DNA of 42,205 nucleotides from Phocaeicola faecicola (GCF_013618865.1 NZ_JABSOE010000038.1:1-42205), one strand, 5' to 3'; positions 1 through 7,706 are shown, numbered from the stretch's first letter. Program-made: numbers and translations. The notes: generated by a model not told the origin, from the letters alone.

Positions 1-117
1 ATAAACTGATATTACCAGTGGAGAGCCGTATGCAGGGAGACCTGCACGTACGGTTCGGGGGCAGGTTATGGGAAACCTACCACCGAAAGGTGGCAAGGCG
101 TCCATTACCGAGCCTAC
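1..117 (+). ncRNA. Group II intron, 3' end (domains V and VI), partial
   Basis: Bases 23-56 fold as a textbook group II domain V. An 8-bp lower stem starts GAGCCGTA and ends TACGGTTC. A two-base CG bulge follows on the 3' side, then a 6-bp upper stem (TGCAGG with CCTGCA) capped by a GAGA tetraloop, and the AGC catalytic triad sits at 24-26. Bases about 63-113 fold as domain VI: CCACC-GAAA-GGTGG at the tip, CCT/AGG next, and ATGG/CCAT and GGT/ACC at the base. The intron most likely ends with AC at 116-117, which fits the AY rule. The rest of the intron, including any reverse transcriptase/maturase gene, lies to the left of the window. The 3' exon is traN. Assignment to group II is very secure; the exact splice point is inferred. 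Confidence 0.93.
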
Positions 118-701
118 ACGTGAAGTACGCCGCCGAACCGCTGTTGCTCAACGTGGAGATGTGCGACTTCATCCATGACGGCAGCACGGTGAACCGCCCG
201 AACAACGCGCAGGAAATCTATCTGAAAGAGCTGGGCAGCGAAAGCCCGATGCTGGTGCGCCTTATCATGAAGTCCATCCACAAACAGAACAAGCGCGAGG
301 TGAAGCATATCGGCTGCAAGCGTTTCGGCATCCAATACCTGTTGAAAGGCATCTACACGCACAACGGCTTGCTTTATTTCCACACGGAGATAAAGAACCA
401 GAGCAACGTGCCTTTCGATGTGGACTACATCACTTGGAAAATCGTGGACAAGAAGGTTGCGAAGCGTACTGCCGTGCAGGAGCAGATTATTCTGCCGCTC
501 CGCGCGCAGAACTACGCCACCCTCGTGCCGGGCAAAAAGAGCGAGCGCACGGTCTTCACGATGGCGAAGTTCACCATCCCCGATGACAAGTGCCTCGTGG
601 TGGAATTGAACGAGAAGAACGGCGGCCGTCACCAGTCCTTCGTGATTGAGAACGAGGATTTGGTACGCGCGGGTACCATCAACGAACTTCAAGTACGCTG
701 A
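118..701 (+). CDS. traN: Conjugative transposon protein TraN, 3' exon (interrupted by group II intron)
   Basis: TraN (DUF4138 family) is a structural component of the Bacteroides conjugation apparatus, thought to act with TraM and TraO in the envelope-spanning mating channel. Here about 194 C-terminal codons are visible, with the frame starting VKYAAEP and ending NELQVR. A frame open back to a GTG at 18 exists, but its first 33 codons read through intron RNA and are not TraN sequence. The N-terminal exon is outside the window, upstream of the intron. traO starts 2 bp after the stop. A working TraN would need the intron to be spliced out. Identity rests on position before traO/traP/traQ and on family resemblance. 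Confidence 0.85.
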
Positions 702-703
702 CC

Positions 704-1279
704 ATGAGAAAGTACATCGCAATAATCATCGCGTCGCTTGCCCTTTTTACAGGGCAGGCGCACGCCCAGCGGTGTCTGCCGAAGATGCAGGGCATCGAGG
801 TGAGGGCGGACATGGCGGACGGCTTCAATCTCGGCGGCAAGGACGGCGGGTACAGCTTCGGGGCGGCTCTCTCCACCTACACGAAGAAGGGGAACAAGTG
901 GGTGTTCGGTGGCGAATACCTGTTGAAGAACAATCCCTACAAGGACACCAAGATACCCGTGGCGCAGTTCACGGCGGAGGGCGGCTATTACTTCAAGATA
1001 CTGTCGGACGCCCGAAAGATTGTTTTCGTCTATGCCGGGGCTTCGGCTCTCGCCGGATATGAGGCGGTAAATTGGGGGAAGAAGGTGCTGCATGACGGCT
1101 CCACGCTGCACGACCGGGACGCCTTCATCTACGGCGGTGCGCTGACGCTCGATGTGGAGTGTTACGTGGCAGACCGTATCGCCCTGCTTGCCAACCTGCG
1201 GGAGCGTTGCCTTTGGGGTGGCGACACACGGAAGTTCCACACGCAGTTCGGGGTCGGTATCAAGTTCATCATCAACTGA
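704..1279 (+). CDS. traO: Conjugative transposon protein TraO
   Basis: 191 residues with a clear signal peptide: hydrophobic residues 5-17, then an AHA|Q cleavage site near residue 21. The mature part is rich in alternating aromatic and glycine residues and ends GVGIKFIIN, which suggests a small outer-membrane beta-barrel. TraO is an outer-envelope component of the mating apparatus in CTnDOT-type elements. The gene starts 2 bp after traN and is followed 7 bp later by traP, so it belongs to the same transcript. The length is near-normal for the family and there is no sign of damage. Being downstream of the group II intron, its expression may depend on how far transcription runs through the intron. 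Confidence 0.88.
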   Translation: MRKYIAIIIASLALFTGQAHAQRCLPKMQGIEVRADMADGFNLGGKDGGYSFGAALSTYTKKGNKWVFGGEYLLKNNPYKDTKIPVAQFTAEGGYYFKILSDARKIVFVYAGASALAGYEAVNWGKKVLHDGSTLHDRDAFIYGGALTLDVECYVADRIALLANLRERCLWGGDTRKFHTQFGVGIKFIIN

Positions 1280-1286
1280 CACGGGC

Positions 1287-2189
1287 ATGGAAAGGACGGA
1301 AATAGATGCTGTCAGAAGGATGCCGCTTGCGGATTTTCTCGCACGGCTGGGGCATGAGCCTGTCAGAAGGAGCGGTAACGAGCTGTGGTATCTTGCCCCG
1401 TACAGGGGCGAGCGCACATCCTCTTTCCGTGTGAACGTGGCGAAACAGCTCTGGTACGACTTCGGTTTGGGCAAGGGCGGCGACATCTTCACGCTTGCCG
1501 GGGAGTTTCTGCAAAGCGATGACTTCATGAAGCAAGCGAAGTTCATAGCGGAAGCCGCCAATATGACGGTTGCCGGATGGGAAAAGCCCGTCTATCTCTC
1601 GAAGCCGACCGAATCCGTTTTTGAGGATGTGGAGGTCGCTCCGCTGCTCCGCTCACTGCTGACGGAGTATTTAGAGGAACGGGGCATCCCTTACGCCATC
1701 GCATCCCGTCACTGCTGCCGCTTGAACTACGGTGTGCGTGGGAAACGGTATTTTGCCGTTGGCTTTCCGAACATGGCAGGTGGCTATGAAGTCAGAAGCC
1801 GATATTTCAAGGGTTGCATACCTCCGAAGTCTGTATCACTGGTAAAGGCGAATGACATCCCGGCTGACGAGTGCCTCGTGTTCGAGGGCTTCATGGACTT
1901 TCTCTCTGCCGTGACGCTTGGTGTAACCGGTAACGCTGACTGTCTTGTGCTGAACTCAGTCGCCAACGTGGAGAAGGCGGCGGGATTGCTGGACGGATAC
2001 GGGCGCATCGGCTGCTTCCTCGACCGTGACGAAGCCGGACGGCGGACGCTTGCCGCACTTACCATGCGATACGGGGAACGTGTCACCGACCGTTCCTCCC
2101 TCTATGACGGTTGCAAGGACTTGAACGAGTACCTGCAACTGACAACGAAAAAACAGAAAAACAACCATCTAAAAATCGAAGAACAATGA
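1287..2189 (+). CDS. traP: Conjugative transposon primase-like protein TraP
   Basis: 300 residues related to bacterial DnaG-type primases. The N-terminal part (residues about 20-80) resembles a CHC2 zinc-finger fold, including the YRGERTSSFRV stretch and YDFGLGKGGD, but the zinc-binding Cys/His residues are absent. The C-terminal half has Toprim motifs: VFEGFMD supplies the catalytic glutamate, and FLDRDEAGRRT supplies the metal-binding DxD-like segment. It probably primes synthesis of the complementary strand of transferred DNA. The ATG at 1287 was chosen because it follows traO closely and begins the conserved region; the frame is open further upstream only as a shadow inside traO. The stop overlaps the traQ start (ATGA), implying translational coupling. 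Confidence 0.87.
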   Translation: MERTEIDAVRRMPLADFLARLGHEPVRRSGNELWYLAPYRGERTSSFRVNVAKQLWYDFGLGKGGDIFTLAGEFLQSDDFMKQAKFIAEAANMTVAGWEKPVYLSKPTESVFEDVEVAPLLRSLLTEYLEERGIPYAIASRHCCRLNYGVRGKRYFAVGFPNMAGGYEVRSRYFKGCIPPKSVSLVKANDIPADECLVFEGFMDFLSAVTLGVTGNADCLVLNSVANVEKAAGLLDGYGRIGCFLDRDEAGRRTLAALTMRYGERVTDRSSLYDGCKDLNEYLQLTTKKQKNNHLKIEEQ

Positions 2190-2689
2190 ACATACTGAAC
2201 AACAGAAACAAGAGAACATCAATATTCAAGGCAGTGGCGTTATGCCTGATAGCCGCCATGTCATTCACCCTCGTGTCATGTGACGATGACATGGACATCC
2301 AGCAGTCCTATCCCTTCACGGTGGAGGTCATGCCCGTGCCGAACAAGGTAGTAAAGGGGCAGACAGTGGAAATCCGCTGTGAACTGAAAAAGGAGGGCGA
2401 CTTTTCGGGTACGCTCTATACCATCCGCTATTTCCAGTTCGAGGGGGAAGGCTCGCTCAAAATGGATAACGGCATCACCTTCCTGCCTAACGACCGCTAC
2501 CTGCTGGAGAACGAAAAATTCCGCCTGTACTACACGGCGGCGGGTGATGAGGCGCATAATTTCATCGTGGTGGTGGAGGATAACTTTAGCAACTCCTACG
2601 AACTGGAATTTGACTTCAACAACAGGAATGTAAAGGACGACGATCTTACCATCGTTCCCATCGGCAACTTCAGCCCCTTGTTGAAATGA
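2186..2689 (+). CDS. traQ: Conjugative transposon protein TraQ (DUF3872), lipoprotein
   Basis: 167 residues. The N-terminus has a basic segment (NRNKR), a hydrophobic stretch and a lipobox LVSC with the modified cysteine at residue 32, followed by DDD, so the mature protein is predicted to be a lipoprotein. The rest looks like an all-beta, immunoglobulin-like domain. This matches TraQ (DUF3872), the last named tra gene in CTnDOT. Its start overlaps the traP stop by 4 bp, and its own stop overlaps the lysozyme start by 4 bp. The exact role in conjugation is not known to me. Confidence 0.85.
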   Translation: MNILNNRNKRTSIFKAVALCLIAAMSFTLVSCDDDMDIQQSYPFTVEVMPVPNKVVKGQTVEIRCELKKEGDFSGTLYTIRYFQFEGEGSLKMDNGITFLPNDRYLLENEKFRLYYTAAGDEAHNFIVVVEDNFSNSYELEFDFNNRNVKDDDLTIVPIGNFSPLLK

Positions 2690-3213
2690 TGCGTGTATTC
2701 ATGACAATGCTCTGTTCACTTCTGACGGTCTGTTCTGTGTCCGCGCAGATCAGCCGCCAAGAGGGAACGGACGGGCAGGCGGCAATCTACCGACTGCCGC
2801 TTATGGAACGTGCTTTTTTATGCTGCCGCTACTTTGAAGGCTGGCACTCAGAAAAACACTACCCATACGTCGGTTGGGGTCACAAACTTTTGCCAAACGA
2901 GAAGTATTCGGCACGAACCATGACAAAACGGGATGCGGATGAACTTTTGCGGAAAGACCTGCGCAAATTTGTCGCCATGTTCCGTAAATTCGGGGTTGAT
3001 TCGATTTTGCTTGGCACGTTAGCTTACAATGTGGGACCGGCGAAGCTGTTAGGCAGCAAAACAATCCCCAAAAGCACCTTAATCAAGAAGCTGGAAGCTG
3101 GTGACAGGAACATCTACCGTGAGTATATAGCCTTCTGCAACTACAAAGGAAAACGCCACGCCATGCTGCTCAAACGGAGAAAGGCGGAGTTTGCGCTGTT
3201 GTATATCCCATAA
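2686..3213 (+). CDS. Lysozyme-like (GH24-type) transglycosylase of the transfer operon
   Basis: 175 residues with a signal peptide (cleavage about SA|Q, residues 20-21), so it is exported. The region RYFEGWH holds the likely catalytic Glu51, followed by YVGWGHKL, which corresponds to the GxGH segment of phage-type lysozymes. Further on, AYNVGPAKLL and STLIKKLEAGD match the family's conserved helices. It probably makes local openings in peptidoglycan for assembly of the mating apparatus. The canonical aspartate normally found between Glu and the GxGH motif is not obvious, so the catalytic details may differ. It overlaps traQ by 4 bp, and a strong hairpin 18 bp after the stop ends the operon. 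Confidence 0.82.
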   Translation: MMRVFMTMLCSLLTVCSVSAQISRQEGTDGQAAIYRLPLMERAFLCCRYFEGWHSEKHYPYVGWGHKLLPNEKYSARTMTKRDADELLRKDLRKFVAMFRKFGVDSILLGTLAYNVGPAKLLGSKTIPKSTLIKKLEAGDRNIYREYIAFCNYKGKRHAMLLKRRKAEFALLYIP

Positions 3214-3230
3214 AAGGACTGACAAAACTG

Positions 3231-3269
3231 GCAAAAGACGTGCCATATTTAACTTGGCACGTCTTTTGC
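3231..3269 (+). terminator. Strong hairpin terminator after the tra operon
   Basis: A perfect 15-bp stem pairs 3231-3245 (GCAAAAGACGTGCCA) with 3255-3269, with a 9-nt loop. The stem itself carries AAAA/TTTT near its base, so it could stop transcription from either side. It lies 17 bp after the lysozyme stop. Confidence 0.8.
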
Positions 3270-3577
3270 TCTATCACTTGATAGATTATCGTAGGATTTT
3301 CTCGTTAATTGACATCGTTGAGCCATTTTTGCCTATCGGTTTCCAAATAACACTTCAAGTTGTAAGTGTTGTGAGAGCAATACAAAACATAGTTATTAAC
3401 CATAAAAAGTATAGCGAAATTATGAAGAAAGTATTTAGGAAAATTCAGAAAGGAACAACAAAAATGATTGAACGTATCAAATCGTTGGGGGAAATGGAGA
3501 CGAAGCAGAAATGTGTAGTTCAACGGTTCGAGATTATCATTCCCCTCCACCAAAAAATAACGACCCAATATATAGCC

Positions 3578-3604
3578 TCCGCAAGTTTTACTTGCGGATT
3601 TTTT
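3578..3604 (+). terminator. Rho-independent terminator
   Basis: An 8-bp perfect stem (TCCGCAAG with CTTGCGGA) with a 5-nt loop is followed by TTTTTT. It is a second terminator downstream of the tra operon, or the end of an unannotated small transcript starting around 3400. Confidence 0.75.
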
Positions 3605-3663
3605 AGTTATCGCAGATTGGACAAAGGTTTCTTTGCTACTTTCTTTGTCCGCCATCATGCTCA

Positions 3664-3694
3664 CTGAAAGAAAGTAGGGCGGCTCTCGCCGCCC
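3664..3694 (-). terminator. Terminator-like hairpin for the leftward accessory operon
   Basis: Read on the minus strand, GGGCGGC-GAGA-GCCGCCC (7-bp GC stem, bases 3677-3694) is followed by a T-rich TACTTTCTTTC. It begins 7 bp past the stop of the last leftward gene. Confidence 0.55.
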
Positions 3695-3700
3695 CGCCAC

Positions 3701-4009
3701 TCAAAAGCGTGTGTAAAGTCCCGTCACCATCGTGAACATTTCCTCCAGCATATCAAAATAGATACCCTCGTGTACGGCAATGTCCTTTGTCTTGCACTCA
3801 AAGGTCTTTTTGCTGAACGTCCTGCGGTAGAAGCGCATATTGTAGAGGTCTGCCCCTTCGTCATAGATGATGTCAAGGCGGTTGGCACTTGTTTTGTTCC
3901 TTGCAAGGCTCATCCGTAAGCCGTTGCCCATATCTATGAAATCACGGCTACCTGTCATGGCGGTGAAGCGTTTTCCGCCTATCTGCTGTAATATCGTCTT
4001 GGCTATCAT
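3701..4009 (-). CDS. Conserved conjugative-transposon accessory protein, function unknown
   Basis: 102 residues starting MIAKTILQQ. The frame is open further upstream to 4120, but that part overlaps the neighbour's 3' end and reads like out-of-frame DNA, so the ATG at 4009, preceded by a purine-rich AAAAG, is preferred. The protein is mixed charged and soluble, with no signal peptide or membrane segment. Features include TAMTGSRDFIDMGNGLRM and a hydrophobic C-terminus ending MVTGLYTRF. I do not recognise a named domain. It is the last gene of a leftward operon of small proteins beside the transfer genes, which suggests a conjugation-related or regulatory accessory role. Confidence 0.65.
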   Translation of the reverse strand: MIAKTILQQIGGKRFTAMTGSRDFIDMGNGLRMSLARNKTSANRLDIIYDEGADLYNMRFYRRTFSKKTFECKTKDIAVHEGIYFDMLEEMFTMVTGLYTRF

Positions 4010-4062
4010 ATCTTTTGTTTTTAGGGTTTTAAGTATTGGCGGTGCGGACACCGCCATCCCGT

Positions 4063-4308
4063 TCAAAATTCTCGCATTTCGGAAATGGGGGTCTGCCGTT
4101 GTAGCCACTCTTTCACACATTCCATATTGTACTCGCTCGTGATGACTGCCGTATGGCTGTCGGTGGCGGTGAAACGTGTGCTTTCGTAATCATCTATCCA
4201 CCCCTTGAGGGTGTCCGTTCCCCACGCTCCGGTATCGTCAAAGATACCGTCCAATGCCGTGATAGGTTCGCTGAACTTGACTATCAGCGTTTGATAGGTC
4301 GTGTTCAT
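4063..4308 (-). CDS. Small accessory protein, function unknown
   Basis: 81 residues starting MNTTYQTLIVKF. Its ATG at 4308 overlaps the stop of the DUF3873 gene (ATGA), which fixes the start and indicates translational coupling; a longer frame to 4389 lies inside the DUF3873 gene and is rejected. The protein is acidic and soluble, with no signal peptide or transmembrane segment and no motif I recognise. The 53 bp between it and the next gene hold no terminator-like structure, so the operon continues leftward. Confidence 0.65.
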   Translation of the reverse strand: MNTTYQTLIVKFSEPITALDGIFDDTGAWGTDTLKGWIDDYESTRFTATDSHTAVITSEYNMECVKEWLQRQTPISEMREF

Positions 4309-4538
4309 AGTCTGTCCTCCTTTCCCTTCTTTGCGTTCAGCCACTTGTCCCGTGCGGCTCGGCACTCGTCCAACGTGGGTTTGACACAAGAGAACAATTC
4401 TCTGTCTATGGGGTGGCGGTAGTCGTACTGCACAAGTGTCCGCCTGCGTCTTCCGATACCCGATTGGAAACGCTCGTATTTCTCCGTACCTGCTTCCGCG
4501 CAGGTGCTTACTCCGTTGATGGTCATTCGTGTTGTCAT
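4305..4538 (-). CDS. DUF3873-family small protein
   Basis: 77 residues starting MTTRMTINGVSTC. The central YDYRHPIDRELFSCVKPTL followed by DECRAARDKWL matches my memory of the DUF3873 family, which is common in Bacteroidales conjugative elements and has no known function. Three cysteines are present, but not in a recognisable zinc-binding pair. It is co-transcribed with its neighbours: a 4-bp overlap downstream, and a 19-bp gap upstream to the 85-residue gene. Confidence 0.72.
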   Translation of the reverse strand: MTTRMTINGVSTCAEAGTEKYERFQSGIGRRRRTLVQYDYRHPIDRELFSCVKPTLDECRAARDKWLNAKKGKEDRL

Positions 4539-4557
4539 AATGTTGCTTTTTAGATGG

Positions 4558-4815
4558 TTAAAAATGTACTGACAGAACTCTGTTCTTCATCACCATTTCG
4601 GGGTTGCTTGTGTAGCGTTGGTGCAGGTAGAAATGGTGTGAGCCGAAGCCGTAAAGGAAAAACTTGTCAAGTTCGTGCTTCTCGGCAAACTCCTTTACGC
4701 TCTTTCTCAATTCCCCCTCACTCGTTGTGAGAGTGAGGAGGTTCACAAATTCAAGGAACATCGTGGGGATTGCATCATCCCACACACAAATCATACTTTC
4801 AATTCTTACTTCCAT
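4558..4815 (-). CDS. Small accessory protein, function unknown
   Basis: 85 residues starting MEVRIESMICVWDDA. An internal ATG at residue 8 is an alternative start. It is soluble and likely alpha/beta, with a GSHHFYLHQRY stretch containing three histidines. I do not recognise a family. It lies 24 bp after the PcfJ-like gene and 19 bp before the DUF3873 gene on the same strand, so it is part of the leftward accessory operon. Confidence 0.62.
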   Translation of the reverse strand: MEVRIESMICVWDDAIPTMFLEFVNLLTLTTSEGELRKSVKEFAEKHELDKFFLYGFGSHHFYLHQRYTSNPEMVMKNRVLSVHF

Positions 4816-4839
4816 ATCAATGTTGTTTTAGGGGTTATG

Positions 4840-6171
4840 CTATGCCGCTTTCATCCGCTCACGGATAAGGTTGGCGTTCTTGTTCACAAGGTCTATGATG
4901 CGCTCGTGATATTCGGTGTCCTGGTTGTGCTTGCCGTGGCACTGCACCACTTCGAGGGTTCGCAAGTCCACCTCTACGGTTTCAATAATCTCATCGCCAA
5001 TCCTTGCCGATAGTATGAGGGTGTCGGCTTTCTTGTAGTATCCACTGCCAAACACGCAGATGCCCTGCGTCTTGCCCTCGTTGTAATACTCGTCTATGCT
5101 TTCAAGCACCTTGACGATTATTTCCTCGTCCGTGATTACCAAGCCGAAGAATTTGGATTTGTTGGCGATGAAATCCTCCGCATCTTTCTTTCGTTGGAGT
5201 TGTCGCTGTTGCTCACGCTCACGCCTTTCAATCTCCCAACGGCGTTGCTCTGCGGCTCTTTCCTTCTCGTGTATGGCTTCAATTTTTCGGGTTGCGTTGT
5301 CGTGTGCCGCCATGAAATCTTCGGGACAGATGTTCTTCGGGTTACGGAGGTCTTGACCGAGTTTTTTGAGCATACGCAGATAGTCGCACCACATTGAGAG
5401 GTTGTCTATCTGATACTTGTGACGCTTGGCAATCAGATATGATGCCCAACATTCATCGGCAGTACGGGTATTGAAAAGAAAGTGTTTCATGACCTCAATC
5501 TCACCGCCTTTCATAAGGGTTTCAATTCTTGGGTCTGAAAGCAAGGCTTTGAAAAGACGCACGGGGGAGATGCCGTGGAAATCGCCCTTGAAGCCGTTAC
5601 GTCTGAGTTGGGGCAATATCCTCATCTTTGGATATGCACAGCTTCTTGCCACCACATCATCGTATAGGCTGTTGTGCGGTCTTACCTCCATATCGCTGCC
5701 TAATGCCCACACATCGCAATAGCAGAAAAGGAAGCCACGGAGCAACGCCATGTCCGTAACCTTGCCGTCGGGTGAAATCCAACGCTGCACGACCTCGTGG
5801 CAGTAGAAACGCATCGGTTCGCCTTTCCTGCTCTCGCATCTGACCTGCGCCACGCGGATTACCTGATACCCTTTGCAGGTGGTTATCACGCTGAAATTCT
5901 GCGTTTCCTTGTAGATGCGTCTGCGTGTGTCCTGCACTTTGAGTTCGGCATGGCATTTGGGGCAGGTGCAGCCTTCAAGGGTGTCGCATAGTCCGCTGTC
6001 GCTGTGCCACTCGTGACCGCAGTCGGAACAGGTGATGTTCCCTTTCTTGGTGCGGTAGCCGATATGCTCAACGCAGTGGCGGTATGCCCAATCTATTTGT
6101 GTCGCTGATATGGGGCGAAGGTTGGCGGAAAGTCTTGCCACCTCTTTCTGTATCTTGGTCTTCGGTTTCAT
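4840..6171 (-). CDS. PcfJ-like protein
   Basis: 443 residues. The N-terminal third carries a probable zinc ribbon (CSDCGH, then CTCPKCH about 20 residues later). The middle (SLYDDVVARSCAYPKMRIL to about residue 290) resembles the PcfJ domain, named from the pCF10 conjugation operon of Enterococcus. A strongly charged Glu/Arg-rich coiled coil follows at about 290-335 (KERAAEQRRWEIERRERE), and the C-terminal region is all-soluble. The function of PcfJ is unknown; association with conjugative elements suggests a DNA- or RNA-related accessory role. The start overlaps the PcfK-like stop (ATGA), so the two are coupled. Confidence 0.85.
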   Translation of the reverse strand: MKPKTKIQKEVARLSANLRPISATQIDWAYRHCVEHIGYRTKKGNITCSDCGHEWHSDSGLCDTLEGCTCPKCHAELKVQDTRRRIYKETQNFSVITTCKGYQVIRVAQVRCESRKGEPMRFYCHEVVQRWISPDGKVTDMALLRGFLFCYCDVWALGSDMEVRPHNSLYDDVVARSCAYPKMRILPQLRRNGFKGDFHGISPVRLFKALLSDPRIETLMKGGEIEVMKHFLFNTRTADECWASYLIAKRHKYQIDNLSMWCDYLRMLKKLGQDLRNPKNICPEDFMAAHDNATRKIEAIHEKERAAEQRRWEIERREREQQRQLQRKKDAEDFIANKSKFFGLVITDEEIIVKVLESIDEYYNEGKTQGICVFGSGYYKKADTLILSARIGDEIIETVEVDLRTLEVVQCHGKHNQDTEYHERIIDLVNKNANLIRERMKAA

Positions 6172-6584
6172 AAGCCTAAATCAAATAATGAGGGTTGGGG
6201 TTGGTTTTCTTTTCTCGCTGACGGTCTGTGGCGGTTCTGCAACTTGCGGAGTTCCTCCTCTTGGTATTTGCGGACAGCGTTCTGACGTGCCTCCGCCTTT
6301 TCCTCTGCCGTGAGTTTCACAACGTGGTTCACAACCACTTGGCAGTCCATCGGTTTGCCCACCTCTATCTCGTTTTCCTCATAGTAGTGGATGGCTTGCC
6401 CGAATATCTCTCCGTCCGTGAAACCGTTGCAACCGCTTTTCTGCACATAGTTCAGAATGTGGGTCACGCACTCGTCCATGTTCTTGGCAGGGTTGCGGTA
6501 CTTCTTTGCAAATAGCGCATCTTCCTCCGCACGCTGTTCCAAGTACATATATATCGTTCTCTTGAAATGGTCTGTTCCTTTCAT
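6168..6584 (-). CDS. PcfK-like protein
   Basis: 138 residues. The N-terminal two thirds (DHFKRTIYMYLEQRAEEDALFAKKY, given here only as its beginning and end) plus FTDGEIFGQAIHYYEE resemble PcfK-like proteins. The C-terminal third is a charged, probably helical region with many Gln and Arg residues, ending QPSLFDLGL. PcfK and PcfJ occur together in conjugative plasmids and transposons; their biochemical role is not established. It overlaps the PcfJ-like gene by 4 bp. The 13-bp gap to the upstream 73-residue gene implies one transcript. Confidence 0.83.
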   Translation of the reverse strand: MKGTDHFKRTIYMYLEQRAEEDALFAKKYRNPAKNMDECVTHILNYVQKSGCNGFTDGEIFGQAIHYYEENEIEVGKPMDCQVVVNHVVKLTAEEKAEARQNAVRKYQEEELRKLQNRHRPSARKENQPQPSLFDLGL

Positions 6585-6597
6585 ATCGCTGTCATTT

Positions 6598-6819
6598 TTA
6601 GATTATCTGTTTCAGTATCTCTCTCCAATAGGTCGGCTCTACCTCGCTGAGAAGGAAGTCCATGAAATCCCTCCGTGCGTCCTTGTTCAGTTCGTGGTAC
6701 AATCTTCGGAAAGTTTCAAAATTGCCGTTGATGTACGTTTCCACCATATACACGAAGATGTTGTCCACCTCGTAATATCTGCACTGCTGCGCTGCCGTCT
6801 TGCTGTTTCTTTTTGCCAT
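6598..6819 (-). CDS. Small conserved accessory protein
   Basis: 73 residues starting MAKRNSKTAAQQCRYY. The frame extends further upstream to 6993, but that part overlaps the membrane-protein gene and its composition is that of an out-of-frame read. The ATG at 6819, just 11 bp after that gene's stop, is the natural start. The product is soluble, with aromatic-rich helices (YEVDNIFVYMVETYI, FRRLYHELNKDARRDFMDFL). No named family is recognised. It belongs to the leftward accessory operon. Confidence 0.62.
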   Translation of the reverse strand: MAKRNSKTAAQQCRYYEVDNIFVYMVETYINGNFETFRRLYHELNKDARRDFMDFLLSEVEPTYWREILKQII

Positions 6820-6830
6820 GTCGGTAAGGG

Positions 6831-7046
6831 TTAAAGGGTGAATAACCAAAGGATGAAGCCAAAGAAGGCAATGGTGGAAAGGATAGCCACGATTACACCT
6901 ATCGCCACTCGGAACACTCCGTTTACAATCTCTCTGATGATGCCCCAAAGGATGCCGAACACCCCGAAGGCGGTGCGCATCATCAAGCCGCATATCGCCA
7001 ACCCGATGTGTTGCGCCATTTGTCTGAAATTTGCCGTTGCCGTCAT
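6831..7046 (-). CDS. Small membrane protein
   Basis: 71 residues, nearly all hydrophobic from residue 15 on, with two to three likely membrane segments (GLAICGLMMRTAFGVFGIL, VAIGVIVAILSTIAFFGFIL). It is the first gene of the leftward accessory operon. No family is recognised; small membrane proteins at this position are common in these elements. No clear -7 motif was found directly upstream. The 5' side opens into the 1.2-kb gene-poor region. Confidence 0.65.
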   Translation of the reverse strand: MTATANFRQMAQHIGLAICGLMMRTAFGVFGILWGIIREIVNGVFRVAIGVIVAILSTIAFFGFILWLFTL

Positions 7047-7283
7047 ATCTTCGCTGTTTTTGATTTTTTTGTTTTTAATGCGGATTCAAGAGCTGAGGGA
7101 GTTGAGTTTCAAACTATCTTATCTGCCTCTCGTTTATCCGACATTTTTTTTATGCGTCTTTCTGTCGCATCGGTCGTTTTCGTTTCGGGTGCTTGAAAAG
7201 GTAGGGATTAGGGAATGCAAGGTTTTTCGGTCAAAATACTACCCGCAGGGCTGGAGATTTTTACCGAAAACAGGAGGCTTGAC

Positions 7284-7317
7284 CTTGCTTTCCCGTCCAA
7301 TCCCGGAATTACCTTTG
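7284..7317 (+). promoter_or_regulatory. Possible Bacteroides-type promoter in the gene-poor region
   Basis: TACCTTTG at 7310-7317 matches the -7 consensus TAnnTTTG. CTTG at 7284-7287 is a weak -33 partner with a 22-bp spacer. It would drive a rightward transcript starting near 7324, either an 87-codon frame from 7343 or a non-coding RNA. Confidence 0.35.
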
Positions 7318-7706
7318 CGCCCAGAACGAAAATGACTGACTGATGCGGCTTACTGAAAGGCGCAAAATGGAGGTAAACGAAAACAGAGGCAGATTGTGTA
7401 GAAAAAAACTTCAGGGGAAAATCCGTAAAAAAAAGAATCACCAAAAGGAAAAAGACATCACCGGAAGCGTGAAAAGGGCAAACCACAACAAAGGAAGTAT
7501 GATTGTTTCCGATCCGACGGAACTTGTTCAGCCGGGTGGCAACAATCATTCTTCCCGGTTTGTCCGGCTGTGTGTGGGCGCCTGTTTCATTCATGGGGCA
7601 GGCTGACACACTCTGCATTCACTTTCCGCTTCCGGCAAAAGAGACAGCGAAAAAAGAAAAATCATTTGAAAACCCGTAAAAGCACCTCTTGGCATAGGCG
7701 CAAAAG

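Larger units (their letters stand above)
3214..3700. other. 487-bp convergent intergenic region with three hairpins, no secure gene
   Basis: This stretch lies between the rightward tra operon and the leftward accessory operon. It contains the hairpin at 3231-3269, a second plus-strand terminator-like hairpin at 3578-3604, and a minus-strand one at 3677-3694. A plus-strand reading frame from ATG 3423 to 3667 (81 codons) and a minus-strand frame across 3305-3700 both exist. The plus frame is interrupted by the 3578-3604 hairpin and neither shows a recognisable family. I do not call either as a gene. Confidence 0.6.

Noticed and set aside
18..117. Coding start of TraN at GTG 18
   Set aside because: The first 33 codons are domain V/VI intron RNA read as protein; TraN coding resumes only after the splice site near 117.
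3514..3552. tRNA-like 3' half ending CCACCA with a GGTTCGAG stretch
   Set aside because: The T-stem does not pair and no acceptor, D or anticodon arms can be folded upstream.
3305..3700. 131-codon minus-strand frame and an opposing 81-codon plus-strand frame (3423-3667)
   Set aside because: Both overlap hairpin terminators and each other, with no recognisable domain; neither can be supported as a gene.
7208..7618. 136-codon minus-strand frame at the transposon end
   Set aside because: Overlaps the promoter motif and the plus-strand frame; low-complexity start and no family match; not better than chance.
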